In this document: piece by piece, positions 37,601-47,323 of the stretch | Layout: the number at the start of each line of letters is the position of its first letter | Numbering within the stretch: position 1 is the stretch's first letter | DNA from: Turritopsis dohrnii | Lineage: Eukaryota; Cnidaria; Hydrozoa; Anthoathecata; Oceaniidae | NCBI GenBank assembly: GCA_027922465.2 | Contig: BQMF02000225.1 | Location: 124,001-188,000 of the forward strand | Direction of reading: 5' to 3' | DNA length: 64,000 bases | Position numbers and translations under genes: made by a program | Notes under the pieces: model-generated | Databases searched by the model: none | What the model was told of the DNA's origin: nothing | What the model saw: only the letters and a program-made list of their open reading frames with translations

Positions 37601-40600
37601 AACATGGCACCAACTCCACCAGTATTCGATGTGTCGGGTTTAGTGGTGGGATTTGAATCAGATCTATCCTGACGACGTCTGGTGCGGTAACAATCAATGC
37701 AAACTTTATGGGGTTTCTTGTCCTGATCTGCCCTAGATTTGCATCCCGGGCATGGAACAGGCACGTCGGATTGAGATGTGTCAGACTGTTTGGATTTGTT
37801 GCGACGGTAGGAGGACGACGAAATGTTACCAACAGGTATTGGAAGTGCATCACGTGCCATTTGTTTGCTCTCAACAAGTGTTATGATGTTGTTGATGGAG
37901 GTGTCAAGGATGTCCTGCACACCAAGAATCTCACGTTTAATATCGGAGTCCTCGATACCGGCTATCAAAATGTCTCCAATTATCGAATCGGTAAAGTCAA
38001 CAACATTACTGCAACTACATGTAGTTTTGTAATTACAAGTTTCAACTTTACCTCTGACACGGGAATAAATATACGAAACTGTTCGTCACGTTCTTGGTGC
38101 ATATTCATGAGCTCAGTTCTTGTGACGCAGATGGCAACGGCTACGACAGCCAATGACCTCATCGATGCCAACAATTCGTTGATGGAACGATTCATGCTGC
38201 CATAAGCCCACAATCGACTTTTGGCCTTTGCAACTTTGGTCCAGGGGCAACATGGGTACGGCCACCCATATGAATCGTGCTGTGAGCTGACAGCAGCGTG
38301 CATGCTGTAGTTTCTGATGAACCCGCTGGAGTTTTGTAGTGGCATCCAGGGATAGGGCACTCCAATTCAGCCATCATAAGATAAAATATACTCAGACACG
38401 TTGAAAATCAACTGAGTAAAAGATGAACATGAAGAATGCCTTATTCATATGTATTTGTAACTATGAATGTTCATCTAAATAACAATAGAAGATACACATG
38501 ATATAAAATTCTATAGTGTGTAAAGTTCTTTGGAACATAAACATACATAACAATCCTGTTAAATCATGGTATATAATCAATTTGGATGTTTATGGTTATT
38601 TTGATATCCTTTGATAGACCCGCACAACCCAGAGCTTAAGGAAGACACACATTACGCTGTCTTTGTTCGTGGATACGTCTATGATGATGTTTACACAAGT
38701 ACTGACTGGTATAATGTTGTCAAAACAAAATCTGATGTTAGTACCGGTGGGTAGTTATAATACCTCTAACTTATTATAATATTTAATAGCCTAACTATTA
38801 CACCGTTGTCTGAATAGCTATTTAAAGGAAGGTCTTAGTCACATAGCACAATTTGGTACTTTTTAGTTCCGATAAGGCCGAAATGATTTAAATCAATCAA
38901 AGCATAAAAAATTAAAGATATGTAGCAAAAAATGTGTCGAAGAATCCTATGTCTGAAAAGTGAACATTCTTTTGAAAATCTCATTTGAGAATTGAAAAAC
39001 ATTCCAAACATGTTAGGAATTTGGAACAAAAGAGCCTACCTTTGCACCAATCTAAATCATTGTTCCCCATTACTCAGTTAGCTTCCTCAAACTTTACTTA
39101 CAATATACAGCTCTATTTTTTGTCTAAATGTGTGAAATCTTTCGCAAATTTTTTTTAGAAATCACAACCATAATAATAGTAGTTGCTGTCGGTTTTATTG
39201 TTTTGATCAAATTGATGATTGTTGGCATTCTTATGGTAAGGTAAGATTATCTAATGAATGCTCGTAGCAATCCAGGAACTGATTATGAAACCAAAAATTT
39301 TATTCAAATTTACTTTTAAGAAGAAATAGTAATAAATTACCATGTCCAGTTAATTTTGTACACGTTATAGAAAACGTTCACGAAAAAGTATTACAAAAAC
39401 ACACGGTCATGAAGCAACTGAAACTGAAGTCTCCACATATGAAGTGTTGAATATGGCTGAAGTGGGAGGTTCACGCCAGAATTATGAAGGTGCAAGCATT
39501 TGATCAACTAACATTGCTGTCATCTCGTTATCATTTGTTCTCATTACATTTTCTTCGTAATATGTGATTTATTTACCACAATGCTTTGCTTTGATTCAGC
39601 CATTTGCGTCAGTCCAACCTATCGCGATGTGTTTGCATAATTCTTTGAAGTCCTCTGTCAGTGGCTGATACAGCGTAAATCACATACAACTCAAGCTGTA
39701 GTAAATTTTCGTCAAAAGAACGATTACTAAATGATTAACGACCGTTCTCCTATATTTTTTTCGTCGATATTTTACGTCATCATAATACCACGCAACGCAT
39801 TACCATCACCCAAACATCTGTCCAATACATTTATTTATGGTTTAGCGCATTATTTGTTTACGCCCCATTCGACTCTCAAAGTTTAGATAAACTATAGCTG
39901 CAGACCCCACCACCTGGTTGTTCTGCTTTACAGCTAAAAAAATCGGGCCTTTTTTATCTCTGATGATACGGGTTATAACTAACAGTTTTGAGCTCTATCG
40001 ATACAGCTCAAAGGTAAAATTCAAGTCCCGATTCTACAGTAATTCGACACCTATAGCGTTAATGGTAGCTTAATAGTAAATCTTTTGTTCTTTCGGCTGT
40101 TTGAAAAGTACAGCTCTCGTGCCTAAAGTACGTATAACGAATATAGGTTTCAATACAAAGTGTGAGGTTTTATGTATTTCGGTCGTCGGAAGAGAGTGGT
40201 CAAATACAGCTCAAAGCTCATACACGTGCTTCCTATCAATCTCTTTCTCAATGTTGCCACGCCAGAATCCGACTTGACGCACTGAGAGTTTCAGAAGCAA
40301 CTAATCGCAATGATAAAAGAAATTGCTCTCCGAGACATTTTTATTTCCAAACGAGCATGTGAATCTAATCTGATAGGTAAAGCCTGGAAAAGAGACTTTA
40401 CAGCTGAGAAATACATTGCAGATGAAAGAAAACATTGTGCTGGATGCAATGTCATTGGTTTGAAGTAAGTTTGTGTTTTTCCCCTTTATTTATACTTCAT
40501 ATTTAAGTCTTCAGCTTTTTTGTTTTGTTTTAATTATTAATTTGTTTTATTTTAATACAGAACAAATAAACAAAGATGAATGTGAATTTCGATTCAATAT

Positions 40601-43600
40601 TTTATTCACACATCTCTTGATATATTTGTAAATTTGAGGAAAAAGAACATTTTTGTGTTTATTTTATTAGTTTTGCCTTGCTGAATTCTAAACTTTGACA
40701 TTTTACTCATGCCTTGATTTTTTTAAATACTTGTTTAAACATGGTACGCCGGTCGTGATAAAAAGCTACAAAGTTTGTTTACTTACGTTAAGTATATTTT
40801 AATTATGTTGAGATTTTTTTGGTGCTGATGACTGTTGATGACAAGGATAAATATTTAAAGGAAACATTTCCATGTTGAAATTCTGTGCGTCCTCTGATGT
40901 TTCAGATGTAACTGATAGGTTTATTTTAGTTAAAGAGGAAGCAAAATAAAATCGTAAGAAAAAAATTATATGTTCTTTGTTATGTGTTTGAAGGAAATGA
41001 AAATTGGCAACAAATACCTAGGAGATGAAATTGATAAGAGAGTCTCCATAAATGTACTAAACAGTTTGTTTTGAATTGTTTATTTTCCGTCTTTTTAGAA
41101 ACAACAATATTTACAGTGACAACAACAGCAGGATCACCTACTGCTGCAGCAAAAAACAGCAAATTAAATTGATAAAGTCCGGAACTGGAAGTTTTTGAAA
41201 GTGGGCATTCTAGGTTTTTTTGTTGAACAGAAGGAAAATGTTATCGTACATTTTATTGGATATAGAAGCTCAAATATATAGTCCTAAGTCTATTTTTATT
41301 ACGTTGTACATAAAAGACGTTGAAATTTAATATATGTTATATTTATTTTTGTTGTGTTAATATCGAATAAAGTCTAAATTTTTGCTTCTATCCTTATCGC
41401 TCTGTCGTTAAAAATCTTACTGAAAGGTACTTTTGACTAACTGCGATGCAACGCTCGTCTGTTAAAATGCTCCCCCATTTTCAGAACGCATTTTTCCGGA
41501 AATCGGGTTGTTTCGAATAAAAATCGGGAATCGGAATACTTACTGGAATCCGAAAAGTTGAGCTGTGCCTACAAAATATTTCTGCGTTCGCCCCGGTTTA
41601 ATACTTTTTTATTTGAACAACTTTTGATTACTAGGTTATTTTCACTCTATTATGATACTTGTGTTAAAATATTAAAGGGATAATTTGAAAGATTTCTAAC
41701 AAAAGAAAGTATTTACTTCATTGCAATGAAACAATAAAAAAGCAACAAAAAAAGACTGACTGACTAAGGAAACTACCACATAACTGACAGTATATGTGTT
41801 GATATATTTTTATTTTGAGTATGACCGTATTTTCTAATTACTTTTAGTTCTTAGTTTGGACAAGACATATGACGTGATAGAAAATACCTATAGCATTAAT
41901 CGGCAAATGGATTGGCAAAAAAGTTTTCCAAAAAGCTAAGCAAAAAACTGACTTCATCCTTTACTACAATCAACAAAAGGCAGAGGACTTTAGAGAATTG
42001 AAATTGCAGTACCAAACTTTAACAACTCTTCAAAAAAAATTAGACACTGCAATATCACAGAATACAACTTGGACAGCAAGACATGACCATGAATATCCAG
42101 CTCCATCTTGCGAATCGGTTGTCAAGTATATCCCCGATATTACTGGTCATATAACATATTCTTCATTTAAATGCGTTACTAAGCAGTTATCAAAAGATTT
42201 TTGGAAATTCATGTTAACACAAAAGCACCAATTGGCAGTATTCATAGGAGTGGACTCAAATCTTAACTGGCTAATTGCCAATGGCAGTTTAGAGCTTAAT
42301 AGATGTTATGTGAAGGTTATCAAAATTGTCCACAAAGACATCTATGAAAACATTACTTTGAAGATCAATGGAAACACAGATGAACATCACACATTCAATC
42401 TCATTCATTTCTTGCCAGCTTGCATCCTCAAAAATCCTTTTAATTTGATATCAATAAATGCCATGATTAACAGTTTCCTACATCAAAAGAAAGCCAGTAC
42501 ATTAGTTATAGCTGATGTACAAAATGCAGGGGTTGATAGCATTTTCTTGTGTACCAATGCAGTTTTAAGATCAATCTCTATGAACATGGCTGTAGATGTT
42601 TACAGCTACATCGCAGAAACACTTTCAAAGTATGCAGAATTTAATCTAACGTCACAGCAATACATCATCATCCACAAAGTCATTTACTACTTTGCATCTG
42701 CAGAAAAAACGAGCATATCTGTAAATGAATTCAGAAGAAAGACGAATTTACTTATCAACAAAAAAGATGGAAAAGGGCGAAGTCAGCTTGAACTTGAATA
42801 TGACCAACTTTTAGAAGCTGTCTCGTATACCATAAATGAACATGATTATTCAACAGCCACGCTACCAATTAACGTAGAGAAGAATCGGTACTCCGAAATT
42901 CTACCAGGTTTGTTTTAATAACTTTGATTCATTTTACTGTACCATCACCAATGAATATACGTCAATAGAAATATATTTCTTTCTTTTTCCATCATCTGTT
43001 GGACGCACTTTCTCAATGAGTAGGAAATAACTGAACTTAAATTTAGATGACAATAAAAGAGTAAAGCTTGCTGTCAAAGGAGATAAAACAGATTACATCA
43101 ACGCTGTATATGTGGATAGCATCCTCCGAAGTGACACATTCATTGTGACTCAAATTCCTTTAAAAAACACCATTGAAGATTTTTGGCTAATGGTGCTTCA
43201 ACAGGATGTAAAAATCATCATTTTGTTACATCCAATTGATAAAGGTGGAGAGATGTTTCCTAAATTTTGGTCAACGACTTCACCTGTGGGTGGACTAAGT
43301 GTAGGCGTGGAATCTGAAACCTTACACAATGGCTTCATGGAAAGAAGCATAGCAGCAAAGCGTGGAAAGGTGCGTAAAATACCAATCTGAATTATTTACT
43401 AGTTTTTTGCATTTTGTGCATTTTTTTATTTTATGTATTACTTGCAGAACATCCACTATATCAAGATGATAACATTGGATAACTGGCCAAACCGCAGCGC
43501 ACCGAATTTAAATACTGTGTTGTCTGCAATCTCGTATTTGCAAGATGACAAAGATATTGAGGATGTCGTGACAGTCGTTTGCAGGTATGAACTGTGTTTA

Positions 43601-44019
43601 AACATACCTTATTCAGTTGGTAGTATCCTAAGTCTAAGAAGAAATCTTGTATCCGAGATCTTAATTCAAGACAACTATTTTCATAATTAAGGCAACTAAC
43701 GTTTGGATGTTTTAGTAATTATGAAATATAACTTGTAAATAGTGATGGTGGAAACAGATCTGGAACATTTATTGCTTGCATCAACGCTATCGAATGCGTA
43801 TTAAATGACGCTTCAATAAGCATTTATGAAATTGTACGAAAGTTGAAAGCATTGCGACCTGAATTTATTGGAAATGCGGTAAATATGAGTTTGTATCACC
43901 TGTTTTGCTAAAATTAAATTATTCATTACCTTCCCTCTTCTTTATAGCTTCAGTATGAATTCATTTACAGATTGGTTCAACTTTACCTTGACGCGAAATC
44001 ACAATATACGAATTGTTGA
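23772..44019 (+). CDS. Receptor-type protein tyrosine phosphatase-like gene (Ig7-FN3x4-TM-PTP D1-D2)
   Basis: Exons read: 23772-24029, 24119-24373, 26221-26475, 26699-26953, 27178-27441, 28011-28289, 28396-28658, 28743-29024, 29117-29320, 30619-30714, 32278-32381, 32504-32687, 32820-32928, 33302-33483, 38618-38746, 39159-39240, 39371-39489, 41894-42907, 43047-43369, 43448-43584, 43743-43878 and 43948-44019. The layout is that of LAR-class receptor phosphatases, which bind ligands with Ig/FN3 domains and signal through tandem cytoplasmic PTP domains. The first PTP domain has lost its catalytic residues. The signal-peptide exon is not certain; one candidate lies in the Helitron upstream. A frameshift near 28440 and a stop at 32660-32662 mean the gene is decaying, polymorphic or mis-assembled. 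Confidence 0.82.
24445..26194. mobile_element. TIR element with TACCGGTAA-rich ends in a receptor intron
   Basis: The left end GTGACTGTCCATGGGAAAAA and the right end (reverse GTGACCGTCCATGGGAAAAA) are inverted repeats of about 29 bases. The flanking ATTT on both sides (24441-24444 and 26195-26198) could be a 4-bp target duplication. Next to both ends lie many copies of TTACCGGTAA-like motifs (24475-24640 and 25995-26165). No transposase was found. A minus-strand frame at 25379-25591 looks protein-like and could be a captured exon. Confidence 0.75.
28743..38746 (+). CDS. FN3 block of the RPTP-like receptor
   Basis: FN3-1 is one exon (28743-29024, FTWNPPLFDGNKPITTY). FN3-2 is split (29117-29320, 30619-30714), as is FN3-3 (32278-32381, 32504-32687). 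The membrane-proximal FN3-like region spans 32820-32928, 33302-33483 and 38618-38746, with RHYDIIVFELPNEQ and LKEDTHYAVFVRGYVY, like the last FN3 of receptor phosphatases. A basic KMKRR near 33460-33475 could be a proprotein-convertase site, as known in the LAR family. An in-frame TAA at 32660-32662 interrupts FN3-3 after TNQLFSKSF. A Ty3-like element occupies the intron before the last exon. Confidence 0.8.
29548..30440. repeat. Dispersed repeat family, locus 1
   Basis: The unit AAGCAAGAAATACATTAAAA followed by a T-rich run and AACCTAGCGGG at 29555-29640 recurs at 55570-55645. The unit CTTCAGCTGATTTTGCAGAA...TATGCCTGTCAAGGC at 30118-30170 recurs at 30386-30435 and at 56870-56922. All share the same orientation. 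They appear to be pieces of one interspersed element of unknown class. No coding content was recognised. Confidence 0.55.
31862..32214. mobile_element. MITE with repeated TTTATACTG motifs
   Basis: The left end AGCCGTATTTATACTGACAC and the right end (reverse AGCTCTATTTATACTGAGAC) are inverted repeats. Flanking AAT at 31859-31861 and 32215-32217 fits a 3-bp target duplication. TATACTG or its complement occurs several more times inside. There is no coding potential. The element lies about 60 bases before an FN3 exon (32278), so it makes up part of that intron's 3' end. Confidence 0.7.
33755..33840 (-). repeat. 3' LTR of the Ty3-like element
   Basis: This 86-bp repeat differs from the other LTR by one base (A here, G there, at 33782 versus 38457). 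Read in sense it begins TATAGAATTTTATATCA and ends GGCATTCTTCA. It is preceded by the purine-rich GAGGGCGGA, which can serve as the polypurine tract. Confidence 0.85.
33956..35116 (-). CDS. Integrase part of the Ty3-like pol
   Basis: This is the longest intact frame of the element (386 codons). It contains a central rve integrase core with SSDGGPEFSA and FPQSNGRAEIAVK, which carry the second Asp and the Glu of the DDE triad. The segment with VVVEVRNFDQYLVKVDG resembles the small C-terminal domain of Ty3 integrases. A Pro/Ser-rich tail follows. No chromodomain was recognised. The N-terminal HHCC zinc-binding part lies upstream near 35100-35600 and is broken. Confidence 0.85.
   Translation of the reverse strand: MPATLPSTPSTPFFFIFADFFSYAGFHYLLAGDKLSGWVEVYCSLHGSNKSGAKRLITALRSLFATFGVPEELSSDGGPEFSANETKLFLKRWSVRSRVSSVYFPQSNGRAEIAVKKCKRLLMENINPNGSLDNDRFLRALLQMRNTQDADCKISLAEIIFGKPLSDAFSFVNRLPKYTNPSIRPTWCDAWNKKEEAMLTRFSRSSERLNQPARQLPPLSIGAYVLIQNQNGNHPKKWDKSGVVVEVRNFDQYLVKVDGSYRVTLRNRRFLRKFAPISSSIQLTAKAPARVNVSPSPLPQQYNNVPDSVAPDTPTITADEPQSSPIGGGHDPIHQTTSDAELSFAVEKAKGAVIPPTGGSDMDTAAHSRPRWSTRPSPRYEPETGT
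35660..36937 (-). pseudogene. Reverse transcriptase and RNase H fragments of the Ty3-like pol
   Basis: Three frames give RT and RNase H pieces: 36575-36937 (TVDLSSLNKHCQRET), 36345-36578 (WNGFHSVPLRKSDRHLTTFI and FGCWRYRATPQGFSESGDGY) and 35660-36151 (WSLELECAFQQSQ, then RNase H with ALAVPWSLDQTKYF and IIVTDHEPL). Stops and shifts between them show that the copy cannot make a full enzyme unless these are sequence errors. Confidence 0.8.
36950..38377 (-). pseudogene. Gag and protease region of the Ty3-like element
   Basis: The start MMAELECPIPGCHYKTPAG at 38377 carries a C2H2-like finger seen in gag proteins of this Ty3 branch. After a frameshift near 38200 the protein continues with INELLASMRSLAVVAVAICV and, after another, IAGIEDSDIKREILGVQDIL (37968 downward). 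A Cys cluster CPGCKSRAD...VCIDC follows. The protease has ALADTGAQSFL with a stop just after it (near 37340). Confidence 0.75.
38421..38429 (-). promoter_or_regulatory. Candidate self-primer binding site of the Ty3-like element
   Basis: The nine bases directly inside the 5' LTR are TGTTCATCT in sense and pair perfectly with AGATGAACA within the LTR. A tRNA-type site would begin TGG. The arrangement resembles self-priming in the Tf1/sushi group, where the RNA 5' end folds onto the site next to the LTR. Confidence 0.45.
38430..38515 (-). repeat. 5' LTR of the Ty3-like element with TATA-like start
   Basis: In sense, TTTTATATC lies near position 10 of the LTR, and AGATGAACA (38476-38468) begins at position 40, a distance suited to a transcription start. 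Directly after the LTR the sense strand reads TGTTCATCT (38429-38421), the exact complement of AGATGAACA. At 86 bp the LTR is extremely short for this class. Confidence 0.85.
39159..39489 (+). CDS. Transmembrane and juxtamembrane exons with an ITIM-like motif
   Basis: Exon 39159-39240 encodes TIIIVVAVGFIVLIKLMI followed by VGILM, one membrane helix with an unusual central Lys. It ends VR, and exon 39371-39489 continues KRSRKS, a stop-transfer basic cluster. The tail reads EVSTYEVLNM, where STYEVL fits the ITIM consensus S/I/V/LxYxxI/V/L that recruits SH2 domains when phosphorylated. At 39490 a weak GTGCAA donor leads in the correct phase to the PTP exon at 41894. If it is not used, a stop follows four codons later. 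Confidence 0.75.
40310..41198 (+). CDS. Possible small two-exon gene in a receptor intron, unknown product
   Basis: Exon 40310-40464 (ATG, ending in phase 2 at GTAAGT) and exon 41099-41198 (after TTTTTAG) give an 84-residue protein with MIKEIALRDIFISKRACESN and, later, KHCAGCNVIG and a TYCCSKK segment. Splice sites are good, and AATAAA lies near 41367. The product is not recognised; the Cys pairs hint at a small zinc-binding or secreted protein, but no signal peptide is present. It may equally be a transposon or gene-capture relic. Confidence 0.25.
41894..42907 (+). CDS. Degenerate PTP domain D1 (pseudophosphatase) and linker
   Basis: One long exon. The family scaffold is clear: DFWKFMLTQKHQLAVFIG matches the DFWRMVWE segment, and VDVYSYIAETLSKYAEFNLT and QQYIIIHKVI match the region after the active site. 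The active-site loop HCxxGxGR is replaced by ADVQNAGV, with Asp (42514-42516) at the catalytic Cys and Val (42532-42534) at the Arg. The WPD loop is replaced by LPAC. Phosphatase activity from D1 is therefore excluded. The exon ends at the start of D2 with EKNRYSEILP, the conserved KNRY motif. The first 50 residues (about 41894-42040) are Lys-rich and match nothing I recognise. Confidence 0.82.
43047..44019 (+). CDS. PTP domain D2 with CX5R motif kept, and gene end
   Basis: The four exons are 43047-43369, 43448-43584, 43743-43878 and 43948-44019. They give DYINAVYVDS, FIVTQIPLKNTIEDFWLMVL and VVCSDGGNRSGTF, with Cys at 43580-43582 and Arg at 43756-43758. The intron falls between the Cys codon and the rest of the loop. 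The usual His before Cys is Val, and the WPD acid is Asn (WPN, 43490-43492), as in many D2 domains of animal receptor phosphatases, which are weak or inactive. QYEFIYRLVQ matches the Q-loop helix. The stop is TGA at 44017-44019. Confidence 0.87.
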
Positions 44020-44053
44020 TCAGACCTGCTTGATATTTATTTGTTGTTTTAAA

Positions 44054-44059
44054 AATAAA
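44054..44059 (+). terminator. Polyadenylation signal AATAAA of the RPTP-like gene
   Basis: AATAAA lies 34 bases after the stop codon, with a T-rich stretch downstream. Position and context suit the 3' end of the phosphatase-like gene. In AT-rich DNA the hexamer is common, so support is moderate. Confidence 0.5.
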
Positions 44060-44094
44060 TTTATTATTAATTTCATTAAACAATTCACTTATGA

Positions 44095-44640
44095 GCGATC
44101 ATAATGTTCCTTAAAAGCTGTCACTCATAGAACATTTATGCTCAAAACGATTTCGTTGCTTTTAATAATTAACATAACTATGTAATCTCTACTATATTGT
44201 ACAAAATTGACTTGATTGCAACACAAATGCAATGTCGAAAATTTTTCCGAAAATTCTTACTTAACCGCCATTCAGAATGACAAGATCGTTTTGGTATTTG
44301 ATGTCTAATGAAAATTTCGTTCCAAACTCCACAAAACGGCGCATTAGTTTGTTATACGATCGATCATAATATTCGTTGAAAGGTGGCAAACAGAGAATAT
44401 TTATGCTCAAAACCATTTCGTTGCCCTTTGATAATTAAAATCACTATATAATCCATGCTATATTTTAATTTACTTTTCCAATATACTTGAGTTGAAAATG
44501 GACTTGGTTGCAGGAACAATCCAATGTCGAAATTTTTGCGATGTTTCTTAATTAACTGACGTTCAGAGTGACAAATTCGTTTTGGTTGTAAAAACTTCGT
44601 TCCAAATGTTACTAAACAAAACGACGTATGAGTTTGTTTA
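44095..44640. repeat. Tandem duplication of about 266 bp downstream of the RPTP-like gene
   Basis: Two diverged copies start at GCGATCATAATGTTCC (44095) and CGATCATAATATTCG (44361). Shared blocks include TTTATGCTCAAAAC, ATTTCGTTGC, CAATGTCGAAA, CATTCAGAATGACA or its variant, and TTCGTTCCAAA. Unit length is about 266 bases, with many substitutions. No coding content was seen. Confidence 0.7.
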
Positions 44641-47310
44641 TATCTTTTTACAAATGTAGATTTGTAGGGAAAAACTGTAGTAAAAAACTGGGTTTCGGAA
44701 AGTATAATGTTTCCAGTTGCTTTAATATGGAACAATGTTTTGCCATTTTGACATGATCACTTAATCATTGGCAGAGGTTTAATTAGTAGTCGTAATCATG
44801 CGTTTTGACCATATGATTTACACCTGGGAAAATTTACGATTTTTTAATCGGCACGAATTTTTCAGGAGCTAACCGAATAGATGTAAGTTCTATTTCTTTT
44901 CGAATGTTTATTAACGTTATAATGCACTATGTAATTTTTTGGGTACAATTTCTTTCATACATAAATAGTGTTAAAATAAAATATATGACTCCTTTGAAAT
45001 AGCTCATCTTTTATTCGTTGGATACTTACCATGTACCGCCCTTAACCAACTTTTATTTGAAATGTGATTACTTAGTTATCACATTAAATTCTTAGCAACT
45101 TAAATCGCACATTAGATTTAAAAAAAAATAAAAAACTTATTTACAAGCGTAGGAAATCAACCCAAAAATCAAGACATTACTAATAGCAACATAGGACTGC
45201 GAGAAAAAGTAACAAATGCTCTGCGAAACACCTCTGTCATATTACAGTTCAAACCTTGCCTGCAAATAGAAGGATATGTGAGAATAACGGAACATAGTAC
45301 ACTGTCATAACAAGAGATACTGGGAATTAATTGTAAATTAGGACAAAGATTTCCCAGCCCCTTTCATGCCTCATTGTGGCATTTTACTTTAATATCTCCA
45401 TTTTCCATTATGATTAAGATTTTAGCAACAAAAATCTACTTTATGTAATTTCAAAATATTTGTTAAAACTAATAGTTGTAAATCTTGGTGAAGTGCTTTC
45501 GTAGTTATCTAATTACTTTTGGAGACATTTAGTGACTTTTCGTGTCTAAATCAGTCTTCTTGCTGATTGACTGTATCTTAGCGACACAACAATTGAGACT
45601 AATGTCATCTGCAAAACGAATTGTAACAAAATTCCTCGGAGAAAAATGTAACTCTTACATTTTTGGTATTCCCCAACAAAAGAAATGTGGCAATTTTCTG
45701 TTGTTTTGATGGAAGATTCATTTATTTTGAGTCTCTTCCTTTTCATAAAAGTTATGATGCATATTTAAAGGAAACTTTCAGAGTGAAGAAAGGGGCTACA
45801 ATTTCAAAACATTTTGTAGCTCACTTATGTAAGACGTTGCAGATTACTAAACACAGGCCCAGTTAGAGATTTGTGAACACGTTTCAAAAGAGTCCAGTTA
45901 GACAGAAAAATGGGCAAATAACCTAATTGACTGAAAGGAAATATCAATATGTTTGAGTTTAGCGAAAAGTATGCCGATACCCATAGTGAGAAAAGATTTC
46001 CCAAGATCAGATACAAGTATATTATTTGGTGTTTCTAGCGTCATATGCATGTAGTCGGAAGGAGTGCAAACTAAAAACTGATCAAAATACACTAGATTCT
46101 GTCTATATGAAGATTATCAATGATTTTGTTGAAGCAATATAGATAGAAACATTTGACTTTTTAGTCAGCAAACTCTTACGCTACACTGACTATGTTGCTT
46201 TTGTTATTTTCGTCCAAATACTTTTGCACCAAACATTCTAAAAATTCTAATAATTTTAAAAATTTCTACAGGTAATTAATCCCCATCTCATTATGGACAT
46301 ACAAAATCAAAATTTGTGCTGATTGCCACGAAGGGCAACATGCTCGAGTTATTTACTAAAATTGTAATATTACCAAACAAGAATTAAATAAACGCCTAAA
46401 TAGTTAAGAACATATATTATATTTAAAACAGTAACTTTAAAACTTTAAATGGATGTGTTGAAATAAACATAGATTAAAGTTCTTCATGACAATCTTCAAG
46501 GGGATTCTCAAGTAAAACTTATAGCGTCTAATTAATTGTTAATTGACAATTTATTTTTCACGATGTAGAAAGCTTCCAGAGCTTTGCATTTCTAAGTGCT
46601 ACTAACATGTCAAAGCCTCTGACAACATCCTTAAAGAACTGTGTCTCTCCAACCATATTAATATAAACATTTCAGGAACAGACAAGAATATGAAAGTATG
46701 AAACCAATGAACAATCAACCAGCTACAACCCTCCACGAAATATATTGGGAAATCTTAAAAAGTTGGTTTTAAAAGGGAAAGTGCCATCTGCAAGTTGATA
46801 AGCCAGGTCCCCCTTGCCCCCAAATTCAATGTTGTTTGTGTTGAAAGATAACAGAACATTTCTGGGGTGAAGAAAAGCAGTTGGGGGCCTAGCAGCACTT
46901 CATACAACATTGAGATCAGGGGGAAGGGTTTTTTTTCTTGTAGTTTCGTTGTTACAGTAATAACTCATAACATTAATTTGCATAGAAGATGTAGACCAGA
47001 ATAGTCTTAAATTACGACCAATTACAGAGAGAACTCATACGCGATATTTCAATGGAGGAAAAGTTAGCGCTTTTATTTTTACACTAACTAAAAATGAATA
47101 TTTTTATAAGGAATTCTGAAAGAAGTATTACAATTGACAAAGAGTGTGTAAGTGATGATGTAAATTAAAAGCATTCCTATCAACAATACAAGAAAATTTA
47201 TTTTGATAAAAATATATCTTCATAAAAAGCTTGACACAAAAATTAAGCAATCTGTTTTCATGAAATATCTGAATAATCTAATTAAAGAAAGCGTGTTTCC
47301 GCCGAAAAAT
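44641..47310. other. AT-rich intergenic stretch without recognised genes
   Basis: Several frames of 60 to 120 codons occur on both strands (for example 44364-44735 minus and 45663-45866 plus), but none shows a recognisable domain or splice pattern. The text may include old transposon remains too diverged to name. Confidence 0.4.
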
Positions 47311-47323
47311 GTAATTGCAAATA

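Larger units (their letters stand above)
33755..38515 (-). mobile_element. Ty3-like LTR retrotransposon with 86-bp LTRs
   Basis: Identical-but-one 86-bp direct repeats (33755-33840, 38430-38515) flank the element, and GTGTG duplicates the target site (33750-33754, 38516-38520). On the minus strand it encodes, in order, a gag with an N-terminal C2H2-like finger (CPIPGCHYKTPAG) and a distal CPGCKSRAD cluster, a protease with DTGA followed by a stop, reverse transcriptase and RNase H fragments, and an integrase. Frameshifts and stops break gag, protease and reverse transcriptase. The order protease-RT-RNase H-integrase places it with Ty3/Metaviridae. It sits antisense in a receptor intron. Confidence 0.9.
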
